Shown here: piece by piece, positions 16,311 to 25,088 of the stretch
Layout: the number at the start of each line of letters is the position of its first letter
How positions within the stretch are numbered: the first letter of the stretch is position 1
Source of the DNA: JBMOMT01 sp049324835
GTDB lineage: Bacteria > Chloroflexota > Anaerolineae > CAYNKW01
Reading direction: 5' to 3'
NCBI GenBank assembly: GCA_049324835.1
Contig: JBMOMT010000043.1
Coordinates: 62,001 to 126,000, forward strand
DNA length: 64,000 bases
Position numbers and translations under genes: made by a program
The notes under the pieces: model-generated
Database searches by the model: none
Told to the model about the DNA's origin: nothing
What the model saw: the letters and a program-made list of their open reading frames with translations, nothing else

Positions 16311-17825
16311 CTAGCTCTTTTCTGCTCCAACCATTGCCTGATGTGCGGGCAAGGAGGCGGGCCGGCGCTCCGAACGGCGAAGCAAATACTCGTGGCTGCC
16401 CACCACGGCTCCAGCGATGGCAAAAGGCAACATTCTGACTATGAGTTGAGTCTGCACCTGGGTATATGAGCCCAGGACAAAAGAAAGGATCACTGCCCAG
16501 TAAACGGCGATGGTCTCCGACTTGATGAACCCGGGCCAATCTGGCGCCCGCGCGCGGAAGAATAGACGCAGGCTCTTTAGCAGCGGGATCAACAAAAACA
16601 GGAAATAGGGCGCAAAGCCCAGCAGCCCACTGCCCACGAGGATATCGAGAAAATCATTCTCGATGGCTTGAAAGTCCCAACGAAAGCCATCGCTGCGAAA
16701 ATTCCCGGATTCGCTTTCATAACGACCAAACCCCCAGCCCTGAATGGGTTTGGCCTGCCACATGTTCCATCCGGCCTCCCAGCGGGCACTGCGCCCGTTA
16801 AAGTCCTCTGTTTTCTCGTTGACCCGCTCCTGTACCACCGCGCTCTCGTTGACCTGATCCCAGGTGGCCCAGAGCACAGCGGCAGCTACAAAAACAATGA
16901 CCAGATACACTCGGCGGAACTGTGGGTAAGAGAAGGCCAGGATCGACAGGCTGATGATCAGCGCATACCACGACGTGCGGTTGTAGGTGAGAAACATGCC
17001 AAATGCCTGCACGAGTAGCATGGCCACGTGCATGAATCTGTGGGAAAACTTTTTGCTCTCGAAAAACAGGTAGAATGAGACAGGGATAGAAGTGACCAGA
17101 ACCCGCCCAAAATTGCCGGAACGGCCCAAGAGACCTCGGAGCAAGTGCAGGCTTGCGCTGTAAACGGTGTATGTTTTATCTTCTCTGCCCTTGGCCAGGA
17201 ACAGGATATTTCCCGTGGCCTGTTCGTACATGGCGTACAGGGCCACCACAAAACCAAAGAAGGCGATCACCCAAAACAGCTTGTGTAGATCGTTTTTGTC
17301 TCGTACCAGGTTTTTGGTGAAAAAATAGAGACCCAGGGGAATAAGATACTCGGTAAGGGCCGACTGGAGCACGTCTCGAGGGTCTGTGGAGCGCGGTGCG
17401 GCCAGGGCGATACCGAAAAAGGCCATGACGATACAGGCTTCGACCAGACCTGGTCGGGAAAAACGGTGTTGGCCGGTAGCTGCTCGGGCGAGCATAAAGA
17501 TGGCCAAAAAGGCGGCAATGAACCGGCTGAATTCCAGATCGGGGATGCCGGCCCCCATGGGGATGTTGATCCAGGTTTCGAGAAAAGCCGTGAAAAACAG
17601 CCAGACCATCACGCCATGCAAAGGATCGTTGACAATGATGACCAGCACCACGAACAGGACGGCAATGGACACAAATAACTCGCTCGTTTCGGGCGTGTTC
17701 ATGAGGAAACCCAGCAGAACACCCAGGCCGATCACGAGGATGGCGATGGGGATAAAGCGGAATTTCCAAAGGAGATCCAGTACAGGTCTGGCAATAGATT
17801 TCAGCACGTGTTCGGCTTGTGTCAT
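16311..17825 (-). CDS. O-antigen ligase/polymerase-like membrane protein (Wzy/WaaL family)
   Basis: 504 residues. Multi-pass membrane protein of the family that polymerises or ligates undecaprenyl-linked glycan outside the membrane. About 11-12 hydrophobic segments are visible, starting FIPIAILVIGLGVLLGFL, then LFVSIAVLFVVLVIIV and so on. The Wzy_C signature lies at about 360-420: NGRSARWEAGWNMWQAKPIQ, GWGFGRYES and IENDFLDILVGSGLLGFAPY, the conserved polar loop facing outward. The start is the ATG at 17825, which overlaps the stop of the kinase gene as TAATG; the frame extension upstream to 17987 is inside that gene and discarded. Polymerase versus ligase cannot be told from sequence. A second protein of this family, fused to another domain, is at 53117. 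Confidence 0.85.
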   Translation of the reverse strand: MTQAEHVLKSIARPVLDLLWKFRFIPIAILVIGLGVLLGFLMNTPETSELFVSIAVLFVVLVIIVNDPLHGVMVWLFFTAFLETWINIPMGAGIPDLEFSRFIAAFLAIFMLARAATGQHRFSRPGLVEACIVMAFFGIALAAPRSTDPRDVLQSALTEYLIPLGLYFFTKNLVRDKNDLHKLFWVIAFFGFVVALYAMYEQATGNILFLAKGREDKTYTVYSASLHLLRGLLGRSGNFGRVLVTSIPVSFYLFFESKKFSHRFMHVAMLLVQAFGMFLTYNRTSWYALIISLSILAFSYPQFRRVYLVIVFVAAAVLWATWDQVNESAVVQERVNEKTEDFNGRSARWEAGWNMWQAKPIQGWGFGRYESESGNFRSDGFRWDFQAIENDFLDILVGSGLLGFAPYFLFLLIPLLKSLRLFFRARAPDWPGFIKSETIAVYWAVILSFVLGSYTQVQTQLIVRMLPFAIAGAVVGSHEYLLRRSERRPASLPAHQAMVGAEKS

Positions 17826-18913
17826 TATGGATTCCCCTTGAGGCCGGCTACCAGTTGCCGCGGCTGCTGCCCGGCAAAGAGGCACATCTGGAACTGAATC
17901 TCGGGCCTTCCGATATGGGCGGTCTCGAGTGGCTTCTCCAGGTAGTACAGGTGCAATCGCTCGACCAGCGAACGGGCCATGACCCATTGAAAAACTGTGC
18001 CGGCCAAATCGATATCTGCCTGGGATAACCGACCTGTTTCACAGTAGCCGGCTTGCAAAGCCAAGACCCGCCCGGGGTTCAGGCGGCTGCCATTCCAGGC
18101 GAACCAGAATGTGGCGAGCATGATATCGTAAATCTTGAGCTCAAGCCGGGACTCGTTAAAATCCAGTATCAGCGGCGGCCTGCCCGGACAAAAGAGTACG
18201 TTCCAGGGGGCATAATCGCCGTGGATGACCACTTTGGAAAGATCGGTGCGAGCCTCCACCATCTCTTCCAGTTCCAGCATCTGGGCCAGCGCATCGATTC
18301 GCGCCCGGGTAAAATCGTCAATGGGCCGGGTGAACGTTGGCTTCTGTAGCAGTGGCCGGATCTCGTGCAGTGTTTCGCGGAACCAATCACCCTGGCGCCA
18401 GCGTTCCTTCCCTCCGGGACGATAACCGTTCCACTTGAAACCGGTCGGCGTCAGATCGTTTGTTGCCTGGTGATACCCGGCCAGAGCGCGCCCGCAGCAG
18501 GCGATGACTTTTCGCCGGGTTGAGGGCCACCAATAGAAATCGCTCGGGCTGTAGCCCGTTATGAATTCATACACACTGTAAAGCATTCCATCGATCTCGG
18601 CCCAGGCCAGGCCTTGTTGATTCAAGACCATGCGCGGCGCGGGAAATGCCTTGCGCCGAAGGTGCTCCAGAATCTGCTGCTCATAGGCCACCGCCTCTTT
18701 CGACAGGTTTTGCCGCCGCACGACATAGCTGCTCGTTGAGGCGGCAAGGATAAAGTTCAGGCTGTTGCTGCGAGGCGCTCGATGGCAGGCCTGGATTTCC
18801 CCGAGCCGATACAGCTTGGCCACGCGTTCCAGCACCCGATATTGTGCCGCGTCTGCCTTTTGGGGGCGCAACAGCCTGGAGCGCAGGTAGGAGGGTTTGG
18901 GAACACGCATCAT
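17825..18913 (-). CDS. Aminoglycoside-phosphotransferase-fold kinase (CotS/APH-like)
   Basis: 362 residues. Small-molecule kinase fold. Features: VVRRQNLSKEAVAYEQQILE (Lys/Glu pair of the N-lobe), VYEFITGYSPSDF (hinge), VVIHGDYAPWNVLF (about 227-240, catalytic Asp and Asn of the Brenner motif H-x-D-x4-N) and LILDFNESRLE (about 246-256, metal-binding Asp). The APH family includes spore-coat CotS, homoserine and choline kinases and sugar kinases. In a glycan locus it might phosphorylate a sugar or a lipid-linked glycan; this is inference. Its stop overlaps the O-antigen ligase start by one base, so the two are likely coupled. Resistance to an antibiotic is not suggested by context. Confidence 0.78.
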   Translation of the reverse strand: MMRVPKPSYLRSRLLRPQKADAAQYRVLERVAKLYRLGEIQACHRAPRSNSLNFILAASTSSYVVRRQNLSKEAVAYEQQILEHLRRKAFPAPRMVLNQQGLAWAEIDGMLYSVYEFITGYSPSDFYWWPSTRRKVIACCGRALAGYHQATNDLTPTGFKWNGYRPGGKERWRQGDWFRETLHEIRPLLQKPTFTRPIDDFTRARIDALAQMLELEEMVEARTDLSKVVIHGDYAPWNVLFCPGRPPLILDFNESRLELKIYDIMLATFWFAWNGSRLNPGRVLALQAGYCETGRLSQADIDLAGTVFQWVMARSLVERLHLYYLEKPLETAHIGRPEIQFQMCLFAGQQPRQLVAGLKGNP

Positions 18914-18929
18914 GATTGCCCCGAGTTTT

Positions 18930-19991
18930 CTAACCCGAGTTTCCCGAGGTCACTGCCATTTGAGGTCGTTCAGAGAACCTGTGCAGCCCCCGAAAAACCC
19001 CCGATATTTCCAGATATTCCAGCAGGAAAGCCAGGAGCACGCCTACCAGCAGGCTCACGATTGCCCCCAGCGCAATGAGCTTGCCACTGATGACGCTCAC
19101 CGGGTTCAGAGGGGGCAGGGCCGGGGTAATGATCTGAATGAACCCTACCTTGAGGATCTGGTTCTCCTTGATTCGCGACTCGCTCCACCTGTCTACCAAA
19201 AAATCATAGGATGTGCGCGCGCGCTCGACGCGATCGTACAGCGTGTTGTACTCGGTGGAAAGCCCGATCATGTTTTGCAGTTCGGTCTCGCGCTCTAACA
19301 AGATCGTCTCTAGCGTCTGGACCTTGGCCGTATCCCCTTCTGACTGGGCCAGATCGCGTTGGAGGCTGAGTTGGCGGATCAAACTGTCGAGGTTATCCAC
19401 GGCTCCGCCCAGTGTTTTGAGTTTGTTGGCGATCTGGAATTGCGTGAGTTCGGCTTCGGCGGCTTCGCGTTCGGCGCGGATGATTTCCAATTCTTGCTCA
19501 ATAAACTGCCGCGTGTTGGTCGTCGATTGGGCGCTCAACTCGCCATATCGCTGCAGGCCCACCTCTACCAGCGTATTGGCCAGCAATGCGGCAGTATCGG
19601 GGTCCGAGTTGCGCACGCGTATGCGCAAAAGCTGCAGGCTCGCCGGCAGATCCACGGTAATCTGATCGCGCAGGTCCCCTCCGCGCATGTGGATGTCGGG
19701 AAGGGTTTCCAAAGCGCGGTAGACGATGTCGCCTTCCAGTACTAGTTCACTGAAACTGGTGCGGGTCAGAGCGATTTCGTCGTTCACGGCCTGCTTGCCA
19801 TATTGGCTGTAGAGAGGGTCTTCTTCCGGCGGGGGGGCGCTGATTTGCAGTGTGACGACGGCCTCGTATTGGGTTTCGGTCAGGATGGCCAGGGCAACCA
19901 TAGTGGCTACCGTAGCCACAAAGAGCAGGGCCACCAGCCACCACCACTTTTTGACAATTCTTACGTATTGCATAACTTCTTGGGTTTGCAT
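18930..19991 (-). CDS. Wzz/CapA-type chain-length determinant protein
   Basis: 353 residues. Polysaccharide co-polymerase controlling chain length with a Wzy polymerase. Architecture is typical: N-terminal membrane helix WWWLVALLFVATVATMVALAI (about 16-37), an extracytoplasmic alpha/beta base (QYEAVVTLQISAPPPEEDPL), long coiled-coil helices (FIEQELEIIRAEREAAEAELT and RQLSLQRDLAQSEGD, about 160-235), then a Pro-rich PALPPLNPVSVISGK and a second membrane helix LIALGAIVSLLVGVLLAFLL (about 303-322). The C-terminal tail is short and has no Walker motifs or Tyr cluster, so it is not a BY-kinase, and no kinase is seen in the window. It lies 11 bases downstream of the TuaH-like glycosyltransferase. 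Partner polymerase is probably the protein at 16311-17825. Confidence 0.9.
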   Translation of the reverse strand: MQTQEVMQYVRIVKKWWWLVALLFVATVATMVALAILTETQYEAVVTLQISAPPPEEDPLYSQYGKQAVNDEIALTRTSFSELVLEGDIVYRALETLPDIHMRGGDLRDQITVDLPASLQLLRIRVRNSDPDTAALLANTLVEVGLQRYGELSAQSTTNTRQFIEQELEIIRAEREAAEAELTQFQIANKLKTLGGAVDNLDSLIRQLSLQRDLAQSEGDTAKVQTLETILLERETELQNMIGLSTEYNTLYDRVERARTSYDFLVDRWSESRIKENQILKVGFIQIITPALPPLNPVSVISGKLIALGAIVSLLVGVLLAFLLEYLEISGVFRGLHRFSERPQMAVTSGNSG

Positions 19992-20002
19992 GGATCAAAT
20001 CC

Positions 20003-21232
20003 TCACTTTTGACGGTTTTTTCCAGAGCCTTCATCCAGCAGAGTCTGGATGAGGTCTGAAATTCGCTCTGTTCTGGCTTGCCAGGTATGCTGGGAGGCCA
20101 GATTCCGCCGGGCCTGGTATCTCTCTGGCGCGGTATTGGCCAGGGCGTCTCGCACGGCCTGGGCAAAGTGCGCCGGAGTTTCCGCCAGGTGGATATGCGA
20201 TTGGAACTCGCGGGCAGCCGGAATGTCCATCGAGGCGATGGGCAAGCCTGCTGCCAGGTAATCGTATAGCTTGAGCGGGCTGATGGTTTCAGCGTGATAG
20301 TCCTGAAGATAGGGCATCAGCCCTACTTGAAACCCCTTGACATAGTGGGGAACCTGGCTCACTCCCACCGAACCCAGATAATAGACGTTGGGCATGGCCT
20401 GAAGCGCCTGCCAGGTTTGGGCCTGTGCGTTGACGTTTGTAGGGCCCAAAAAGACCAACGACCAGGCAGGGTTTTCTTGAGCCAGGTTTTTTAGTATGCT
20501 CAGATCAAGCTTGTCGCCGACGAGGCCGAGGTAGCCCAGCCGCGGCGGCGGAATGGTTTCCAATTCGGAGGGCAGGTCCGGCACCGCCAGGGCCTCGCTG
20601 TATGCCTGATAGTTTACACCGTTGGGCACGATAAAAGTATGGCTATTGTACGCGTGTTTCGCTTCGTACAGCTTTTCCGAGACGACAATCACGGCGTTGA
20701 CCTGGGCCAGCATCTCTTTTTCCCATTCTGCTTCCCGGCTGCGCCTGGCTTCCGACTTGCCTTGATAGGAGCTGTATTCGTCTATGACGTGATACAGGCG
20801 CAAACGAGCCTGCGAGAATCTGGGCACCATTTCGATCCATTTGGGATGGTAGAACCAGACGATGGGCTGCGAGATGCCAAGCTCTCGAATGGCCCTTTGC
20901 AGGTAAAGCCATCTGACCTTTTGTGTGAGTTGTTTCAGGGGAAAACGCCCGCTCACAGGCGCCCACACCGGATGCCGGAACACGAACAGATTATCGCCAA
21001 TATGGCGGGTGCAGGGCCGCTGCAGATCGGCTCTTCCCAGTTCTCCCTGTCGGAATTGAGCCAGGGTCGGCCGGATATGACGCTCTTTTTCTACGAACAG
21101 TACCCTGTTATATTGGGCCAGGATCGACAAGAGCTGCTGCCTGTTGCGCCAGACGCCATCCCAGTTATCGCCAAAATAGATCATGTCGTGGCCTGTGAGC
21201 ATCCTTTGGTTCCCCCCAGAAAGAGACGTCAT
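20003..21232 (-). CDS. Glycosyltransferase, TuaH-like (GT-B)
   Basis: 409 residues. The N-terminus contains HDMIYFGDNWDGVWRNRQQL followed by YNRVLFVEKERHIRPTL, close to the TuaH/teichuronic-acid group of GT4-like transferases. The middle has WFYHPKWIEM, LRLYHVIDEYSSYQGKS and NAVIVVSEKLYEAK, and the donor half FIVPNGVNYQAYSE, PRLGYLGLVGDKLDLSIL, LVFLGPTNVN, VYYLGSVGVSQVPHYVKGFQ and VGLMPY, followed by SPLKLYDYLAAGLPIASMDI. The start codon at 21232 overlaps the stop of the upstream glycosyltransferase (TGATG), so both are in one transcript. Substrates are unknown. Confidence 0.87.
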   Translation of the reverse strand: MTSLSGGNQRMLTGHDMIYFGDNWDGVWRNRQQLLSILAQYNRVLFVEKERHIRPTLAQFRQGELGRADLQRPCTRHIGDNLFVFRHPVWAPVSGRFPLKQLTQKVRWLYLQRAIRELGISQPIVWFYHPKWIEMVPRFSQARLRLYHVIDEYSSYQGKSEARRSREAEWEKEMLAQVNAVIVVSEKLYEAKHAYNSHTFIVPNGVNYQAYSEALAVPDLPSELETIPPPRLGYLGLVGDKLDLSILKNLAQENPAWSLVFLGPTNVNAQAQTWQALQAMPNVYYLGSVGVSQVPHYVKGFQVGLMPYLQDYHAETISPLKLYDYLAAGLPIASMDIPAAREFQSHIHLAETPAHFAQAVRDALANTAPERYQARRNLASQHTWQARTERISDLIQTLLDEGSGKNRQK

Positions 21233-22506
21233 CAGGCAAAAAGAGCCTCATAGAGTTCATAGAACTCGCGGATATGACGCTCGGCGGTGAGATCGGCGAT
21301 CGCCCTCTGCTGGCCGGCCCGGGCGATATTTCGGGCCCGATCTCGGTCGCGATGGTAGAAAAGGATAGCATCGGCCATGGCCTGCGGGTCGCCTGGGCGA
21401 GTCAGCAGGCCGGTCACCTGATCCTGGATCATTTCTGGCATGCCACCGGCCCGGGCTGCGATGACCGGGCTACCGGACATCATCCCTTCGATGACGGCCG
21501 TGGCAAAGGGCTCTGGCTCGGTCGAGCTGTGAACGAGCACATCCACAGCCGCCAGAACCTCTGGAATATCGCTGCGAAAGCCGGCAAAGTGGATGTTTTC
21601 GGCCAGACCCAGGGATTGGACGAGATGCAACAGGTGCTGGTAAAAGGGCGAAGGCTCTCCGTTTGGCCCTTCTTCGCCTCTGTCTGGTTCGCCGACCAAA
21701 AGCCCCCGGACGTTCGGAATTTCTTTTTTGACCTCGGCGATAGCCTTGATGAAAACATCCTGGCCTTTCCAGCCTACCAATCGACCCACGTTGCCCACGA
21801 CGAAATCTTGAGCCGTCCAGCCGAATTCTTGCCTCAATTGGTCGCCGTCACAAGATCGAACCCATTTTTCAACCTCTACCACGCCGGGGTAAATGGTCAG
21901 CGTGCCCTCGGGGTTGACCAGGCCGTTGGTGGTGCAGTGTGCGCCGATGGCGTTGGAGCAAAAGACAAACTGGCTGACCAGCCGCGCGATCTGCCGATCG
22001 ACTGCCTGGAATTCGTTGAACCCCTGCACATAACACAGCGTGGGCACCCCGGCCAGTTTGGCCGCCAGAATAATCTCGCGGCCGGGGCCCACGGACGCAC
22101 CGTTGATCTGGACCAGGTCGATTTTACGGTCTTTGAGCAGCCGAGCCAATCGTAATATCTGCGGCAGGCAATAGCTCAGCCGAATATAGCTTCCCAGAGC
22201 GTGATACAGAGCCTTGGCCCGGCCGCCGTCCTTTTTGATGTTCTTTATGACCCGGCTCCTGGTCACCCCGGCGATAGCGCCCGGGTGCTGTTTTGAGCAG
22301 GGTTTTTCAAAAACCAGGGTCTCGATTCCTGCGGCCTGGAACCTCTCGCGATAGGGGTTGGGCCAGTAAAACAATACCAGCGGTTCGTACCGATCTCGAT
22401 CCAGGTTGGTGACGACAGGGTACAGGACATTGATGATCGATCCTCCAATGCCTGAGGTGAGTTCAAAGTATAGAATACGCTTCTTGCTGGTACTGCTCTG
22501 GATCAT
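21232..22506 (-). CDS. Glycosyltransferase, GT4
   Basis: 424 residues. N-terminal half: KKRILYFELTSGIGGSIINV, YEPLVLFYWPNPYRERF, KIDLVQINGASVGPGREIIL and LCYVQGFNEFQ. C-terminal half: LTIYPGVVEVEKW, FVVGNVGRLVGWKGQDVFIK, GLLVGEPDRGEEGPNGEPSP, IHFAGFRSDIPEVLAAVDVL, then VHSSTEPEPFATAVIEGMMS with the E-x7-E motif. It is the first gene of the unit running to 15063. AAGGA lies 7 bases before the ATG, and a -10 box (TATACT) with an upstream phased repeat array precedes it. This is the clearest promoter for the Wzz/ligase unit. Confidence 0.9.
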   Translation of the reverse strand: MIQSSTSKKRILYFELTSGIGGSIINVLYPVVTNLDRDRYEPLVLFYWPNPYRERFQAAGIETLVFEKPCSKQHPGAIAGVTRSRVIKNIKKDGGRAKALYHALGSYIRLSYCLPQILRLARLLKDRKIDLVQINGASVGPGREIILAAKLAGVPTLCYVQGFNEFQAVDRQIARLVSQFVFCSNAIGAHCTTNGLVNPEGTLTIYPGVVEVEKWVRSCDGDQLRQEFGWTAQDFVVGNVGRLVGWKGQDVFIKAIAEVKKEIPNVRGLLVGEPDRGEEGPNGEPSPFYQHLLHLVQSLGLAENIHFAGFRSDIPEVLAAVDVLVHSSTEPEPFATAVIEGMMSGSPVIAARAGGMPEMIQDQVTGLLTRPGDPQAMADAILFYHRDRDRARNIARAGQQRAIADLTAERHIREFYELYEALFA

Positions 22507-22540
22507 TATCTTTCCTTCACAGCGGAGCGTGTCCCTAGTC

Positions 22541-22605
22541 GGTGTTAGTATACCTTGAAAAAGTTAGAAACTGTTAGGAAAAGCGTTAGAAAAGTGTTAG
22601 AAAAA
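22541..22605 (-). promoter_or_regulatory. Minus-strand promoter with phased GTTAGAAA repeat array B
   Basis: Full GTTA units start at 22563 (GTTAGAAA), 22573 (GTTAGGAA), 22585 (GTTAGAAA) and 22596 (GTTAGAAA): spacings 10, 12 and 11. On the minus strand they read TTTCTAAC and end nine bases before TATACT (22553-22548), a good -10 box; transcription would start near 22541, 35 bases before the ATG at 22506. No -35 hexamer is seen where the repeats lie. Direct repeats replacing the -35 box are the layout of PhoB/OmpR-activated promoters. Confidence 0.6.
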
Positions 22606-22624
22606 CAGGCACTGGAACAGTGCC
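22598..22624 (-). terminator. Rho-independent terminator of the long minus-strand unit
   Basis: A perfect 7-bp stem GGCACTG/CAGTGCC (22624-22618 and 22614-22608 on the minus strand) with a 3-base loop is followed by TGTTTTTCT. It lies about 60 bases after the stop of the esterase gene (22686). The T-run overlaps the first unit of repeat array B, so end of one unit and start of the next are packed together. Confidence 0.78.
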
Positions 22625-22685
22625 CGTCTCTTTGTGATGTTTTTCGCTCGACTCGGGAGCGCCGGGTTCGGATGGTGAGCTGCGG

Positions 22686-25088
22686 TTAGCCTTTTTTGAT
22701 GATGGCCGGTAGATAGATCCTGAAAGGAATCACGGTGGCGGTGGCCGTATCGCTGCCCGAGACCTCGTTGTGTAAAGGATCCAGACCTGTAGCAATAGCC
22801 GTAAGGGTGAGGGTCTGGGTGGGCGCAAGATCGCGCTGGCAGCTCGTGACTGCCCCAGCCTGCAGGGTGATATTCTGGCAGACGATGACATCATCGCTGC
22901 CATTGCCTGGCGTGCCGTTGTCATCGGCAATCGTAATGCCGGCAAGTGAGGTATCGCCGGTGTTGGTCAGGTGATAGGTGAACGTCACCATTTCTGCTTT
23001 GTGGACGACCCCAGGCTCAGCCGCCACGCTCAGGCTCAGCGCCGGGTACAGGGTCTCTACCGTGGTGGTTCCACTGACCATCTCGACGAGGGCTGTGATG
23101 CCGACCTGTGGCGCGCCAGGATTCAGAGTCAACGTGGTGACGGCCTGGCCGCTGGCGAGGGTTGTGGTCAAGGTCGAAGCGGCGTTGGGAAAGGTTCCGG
23201 CGGTGGCGGCAAAGACGATGGTCGTGCCATCGGGGGCAGGGTTGCCGAGCTGGTCCTGAACCACGGCGGTGATGGTCGAGGTGGCGGTGTCATAGCCTAC
23301 CACCACGGTCGGGTAGCTCGAAACCTCCACCTGGATGGCCGAGATGGTCAGGGAAAACTCGCCCCCGCTGGCAAAGGTGGCGGTGAGATAGCCCGAAGTG
23401 TAGGTTTCCAGGTGATTGTTGCCCCCCCCCATGATCAGGTAGGTTGTCGCCGGCAGACCCATGCCGGGCCGTTCTATCACCCAGCCGGCAATGGGGGCGG
23501 CGCCCAGGTTGAAACCCAGATTCAGTGGCTGGGTGTCCGAGATGGTGGCCGTTACGGTGGTATCGGTCAGGTTGTATGCGGCTGTCACTTGTGCCCAATG
23601 ATCGCCGCCGCTCTGGGCGAAATTCAGCCAGAAATAGGCCTTGGATTCATCGGTGCGGATGGCCAGGGAAACGGGAGGGGAAGGGGCCAGGGTAAAGCCG
23701 TTCAGAAAATCGAACACATCGGCCGGGACGGGGTTGTAGCAGTGCTCGAAATCTCCCTCATAATCTGGCGGGCAATCGAGCTCGCCGGACGGGATTTCGA
23801 TCAAGGTTACGGCGGTGGGTGGGTTCCAGTTGTCGTTGATGGCGCTCTGCCAATCGCGGGAGTGATAAATAGGCACCAGTTGATCGTCCACATCGTGCCA
23901 CATTTTGACGGGCATCAGCCGGCTGTTCTGGGGCAATGACATCGGCGAACGTCGCTGGTATTCCAGGGGAACCTCGGAGGGCGTGCCGCCGGTTTCCTCC
24001 CGGAGGCGGTCGAGGTTGTTGTACGGGTTGCCCAAACCGGTCAGGTCGCCGTACCAGTCGGCCAGGTCGGTGAGGGGTTTCCAGGGAACGGCGGCGGCAA
24101 AGACGTCGGGATATTTGCCCGTCATCATGGCCGTGGTCTGCCCGCCCATCGATCCGCCGACAATATAGATGCGCGAGCGGTCGACCTCGAAATTGGTCAT
24201 CATGAAATCCAGTGTGTCAATGATATCGTGTTGGGCGCCAACCCAGGCCAGAGCATACCGTCCATGATTGGTGGTGTAGCTGCCGTGCATATCCGGCGCG
24301 GCCAGCAGCCAGCCACGATCGTCGGCTTCGGGGGCAAAAAAATCTCTCACCCACTCGCCCGTGCCGCCCATGCCGTGTATGGCGATGAGTAATGGCAGTG
24401 GGGTCTCGCCGGTATAGCTGGCCGGGATCTGGTACCACACCATTTGTGAAATATCATTCCCGAGAGCCTGTTCGTAGGAACTGGTCAGCACGACCGTGCC
24501 CGAAATCGTTTCCTGCACGCCGACCTCCAGGGCGGATGGTGGAGTGGGTGTGATTTCCAAAGAGGCGACAGGCGGGCCGCTCAGAATGCCATGAATTTCC
24601 AAATGCACATTGGCCGCTGTCCAGCCGTCGTTGGGGTCGGCATCGTTGGTGAGGGTGATGGTGTTCTCGCCTTTGTTCAGGATTTCGGCAGGGATGGTGA
24701 TGCTGTCGGTGGTGTACCAATACTGGCCTGCATCACCGACCTGGCAGGCCTGCCCCTGAGGCCGGACAGGCGCACTGCCCACCCGCTGGCCGTTGATATA
24801 GATGCTGTGCCCACCCTCCGAGCCGGTGACGGCCATCTGGAGGTAGGCTTTTTCGATGGCGCCTTCCCATTCCAGGCGCACCGTTGCCGGGGCGCTGCCG
24901 TCAGGGCCGGCGGGTATGGTCATGCATTTGGCTGCTGTCGATACCAGCGCCACCCGCCGGCCGCCGGCCGCGGATATCGCCGCTGGCGGTTTGGCCAAAG
25001 TCACCAGGGTGAAAAGGGTCAATGTCATGATCAGAGCCAGCCCCAATGCCAGCCAGATTTTGCCTTTTTCGGGATGAATCTTGTTCAT
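22686..25088 (-). CDS. Large exported alpha/beta-hydrolase (esterase) with Ig-like/DUF11 C-terminus
   Basis: 800 residues from the ATG at 25088. Signal peptide core IWLALGLALIMTLTLFTLVT. An N-terminal galactose-binding-like beta domain (about 50-180) carries VTGSEGGHSIYINGQRVG and GENTITLTNDADPNDGW. The esterase domain (about 215-480) has LLIAIHGMGGTGEW (oxyanion loop), IYIVGGSMGG with nucleophile Ser313, and MWHDVDDQLVPIYHSRDWQ with the likely catalytic Asp/His. Further beta domains follow, including one like Big_1 (VVQDQLGNPAPDGTTIVFAA) and a DUF11-like repeat (VTFTYHLTNTGDTSLAGITI). The protein ends FRIYLPAIIKKG. A C9 tract lies in the gene. The start overlaps the upstream glycosyltransferase stop as ATGA. 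A glycan or feruloyl-type deacylase acting outside the cell is plausible. Confidence 0.82.
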   Translation of the reverse strand: MNKIHPEKGKIWLALGLALIMTLTLFTLVTLAKPPAAISAAGGRRVALVSTAAKCMTIPAGPDGSAPATVRLEWEGAIEKAYLQMAVTGSEGGHSIYINGQRVGSAPVRPQGQACQVGDAGQYWYTTDSITIPAEILNKGENTITLTNDADPNDGWTAANVHLEIHGILSGPPVASLEITPTPPSALEVGVQETISGTVVLTSSYEQALGNDISQMVWYQIPASYTGETPLPLLIAIHGMGGTGEWVRDFFAPEADDRGWLLAAPDMHGSYTTNHGRYALAWVGAQHDIIDTLDFMMTNFEVDRSRIYIVGGSMGGQTTAMMTGKYPDVFAAAVPWKPLTDLADWYGDLTGLGNPYNNLDRLREETGGTPSEVPLEYQRRSPMSLPQNSRLMPVKMWHDVDDQLVPIYHSRDWQSAINDNWNPPTAVTLIEIPSGELDCPPDYEGDFEHCYNPVPADVFDFLNGFTLAPSPPVSLAIRTDESKAYFWLNFAQSGGDHWAQVTAAYNLTDTTVTATISDTQPLNLGFNLGAAPIAGWVIERPGMGLPATTYLIMGGGNNHLETYTSGYLTATFASGGEFSLTISAIQVEVSSYPTVVVGYDTATSTITAVVQDQLGNPAPDGTTIVFAATAGTFPNAASTLTTTLASGQAVTTLTLNPGAPQVGITALVEMVSGTTTVETLYPALSLSVAAEPGVVHKAEMVTFTYHLTNTGDTSLAGITIADDNGTPGNGSDDVIVCQNITLQAGAVTSCQRDLAPTQTLTLTAIATGLDPLHNEVSGSDTATATVIPFRIYLPAIIKKG
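23422..23430. repeat. C9/G9 homopolymer inside the esterase gene
   Basis: Nine consecutive C on the plus strand encode Met-Gly-Gly-Gly-Asn on the minus strand, in the middle of the esterase gene after the catalytic domain. A frameshift here would remove the C-terminal beta domains. It may be a slippage site, or a place where assembly errors are likely. Confidence 0.55.

Noticed and set aside
17825..18913. Aminoglycoside resistance gene
   Set aside because: The APH fold is present but the gene is coupled to an O-antigen ligase gene and has no special similarity that I can see to resistance enzymes.
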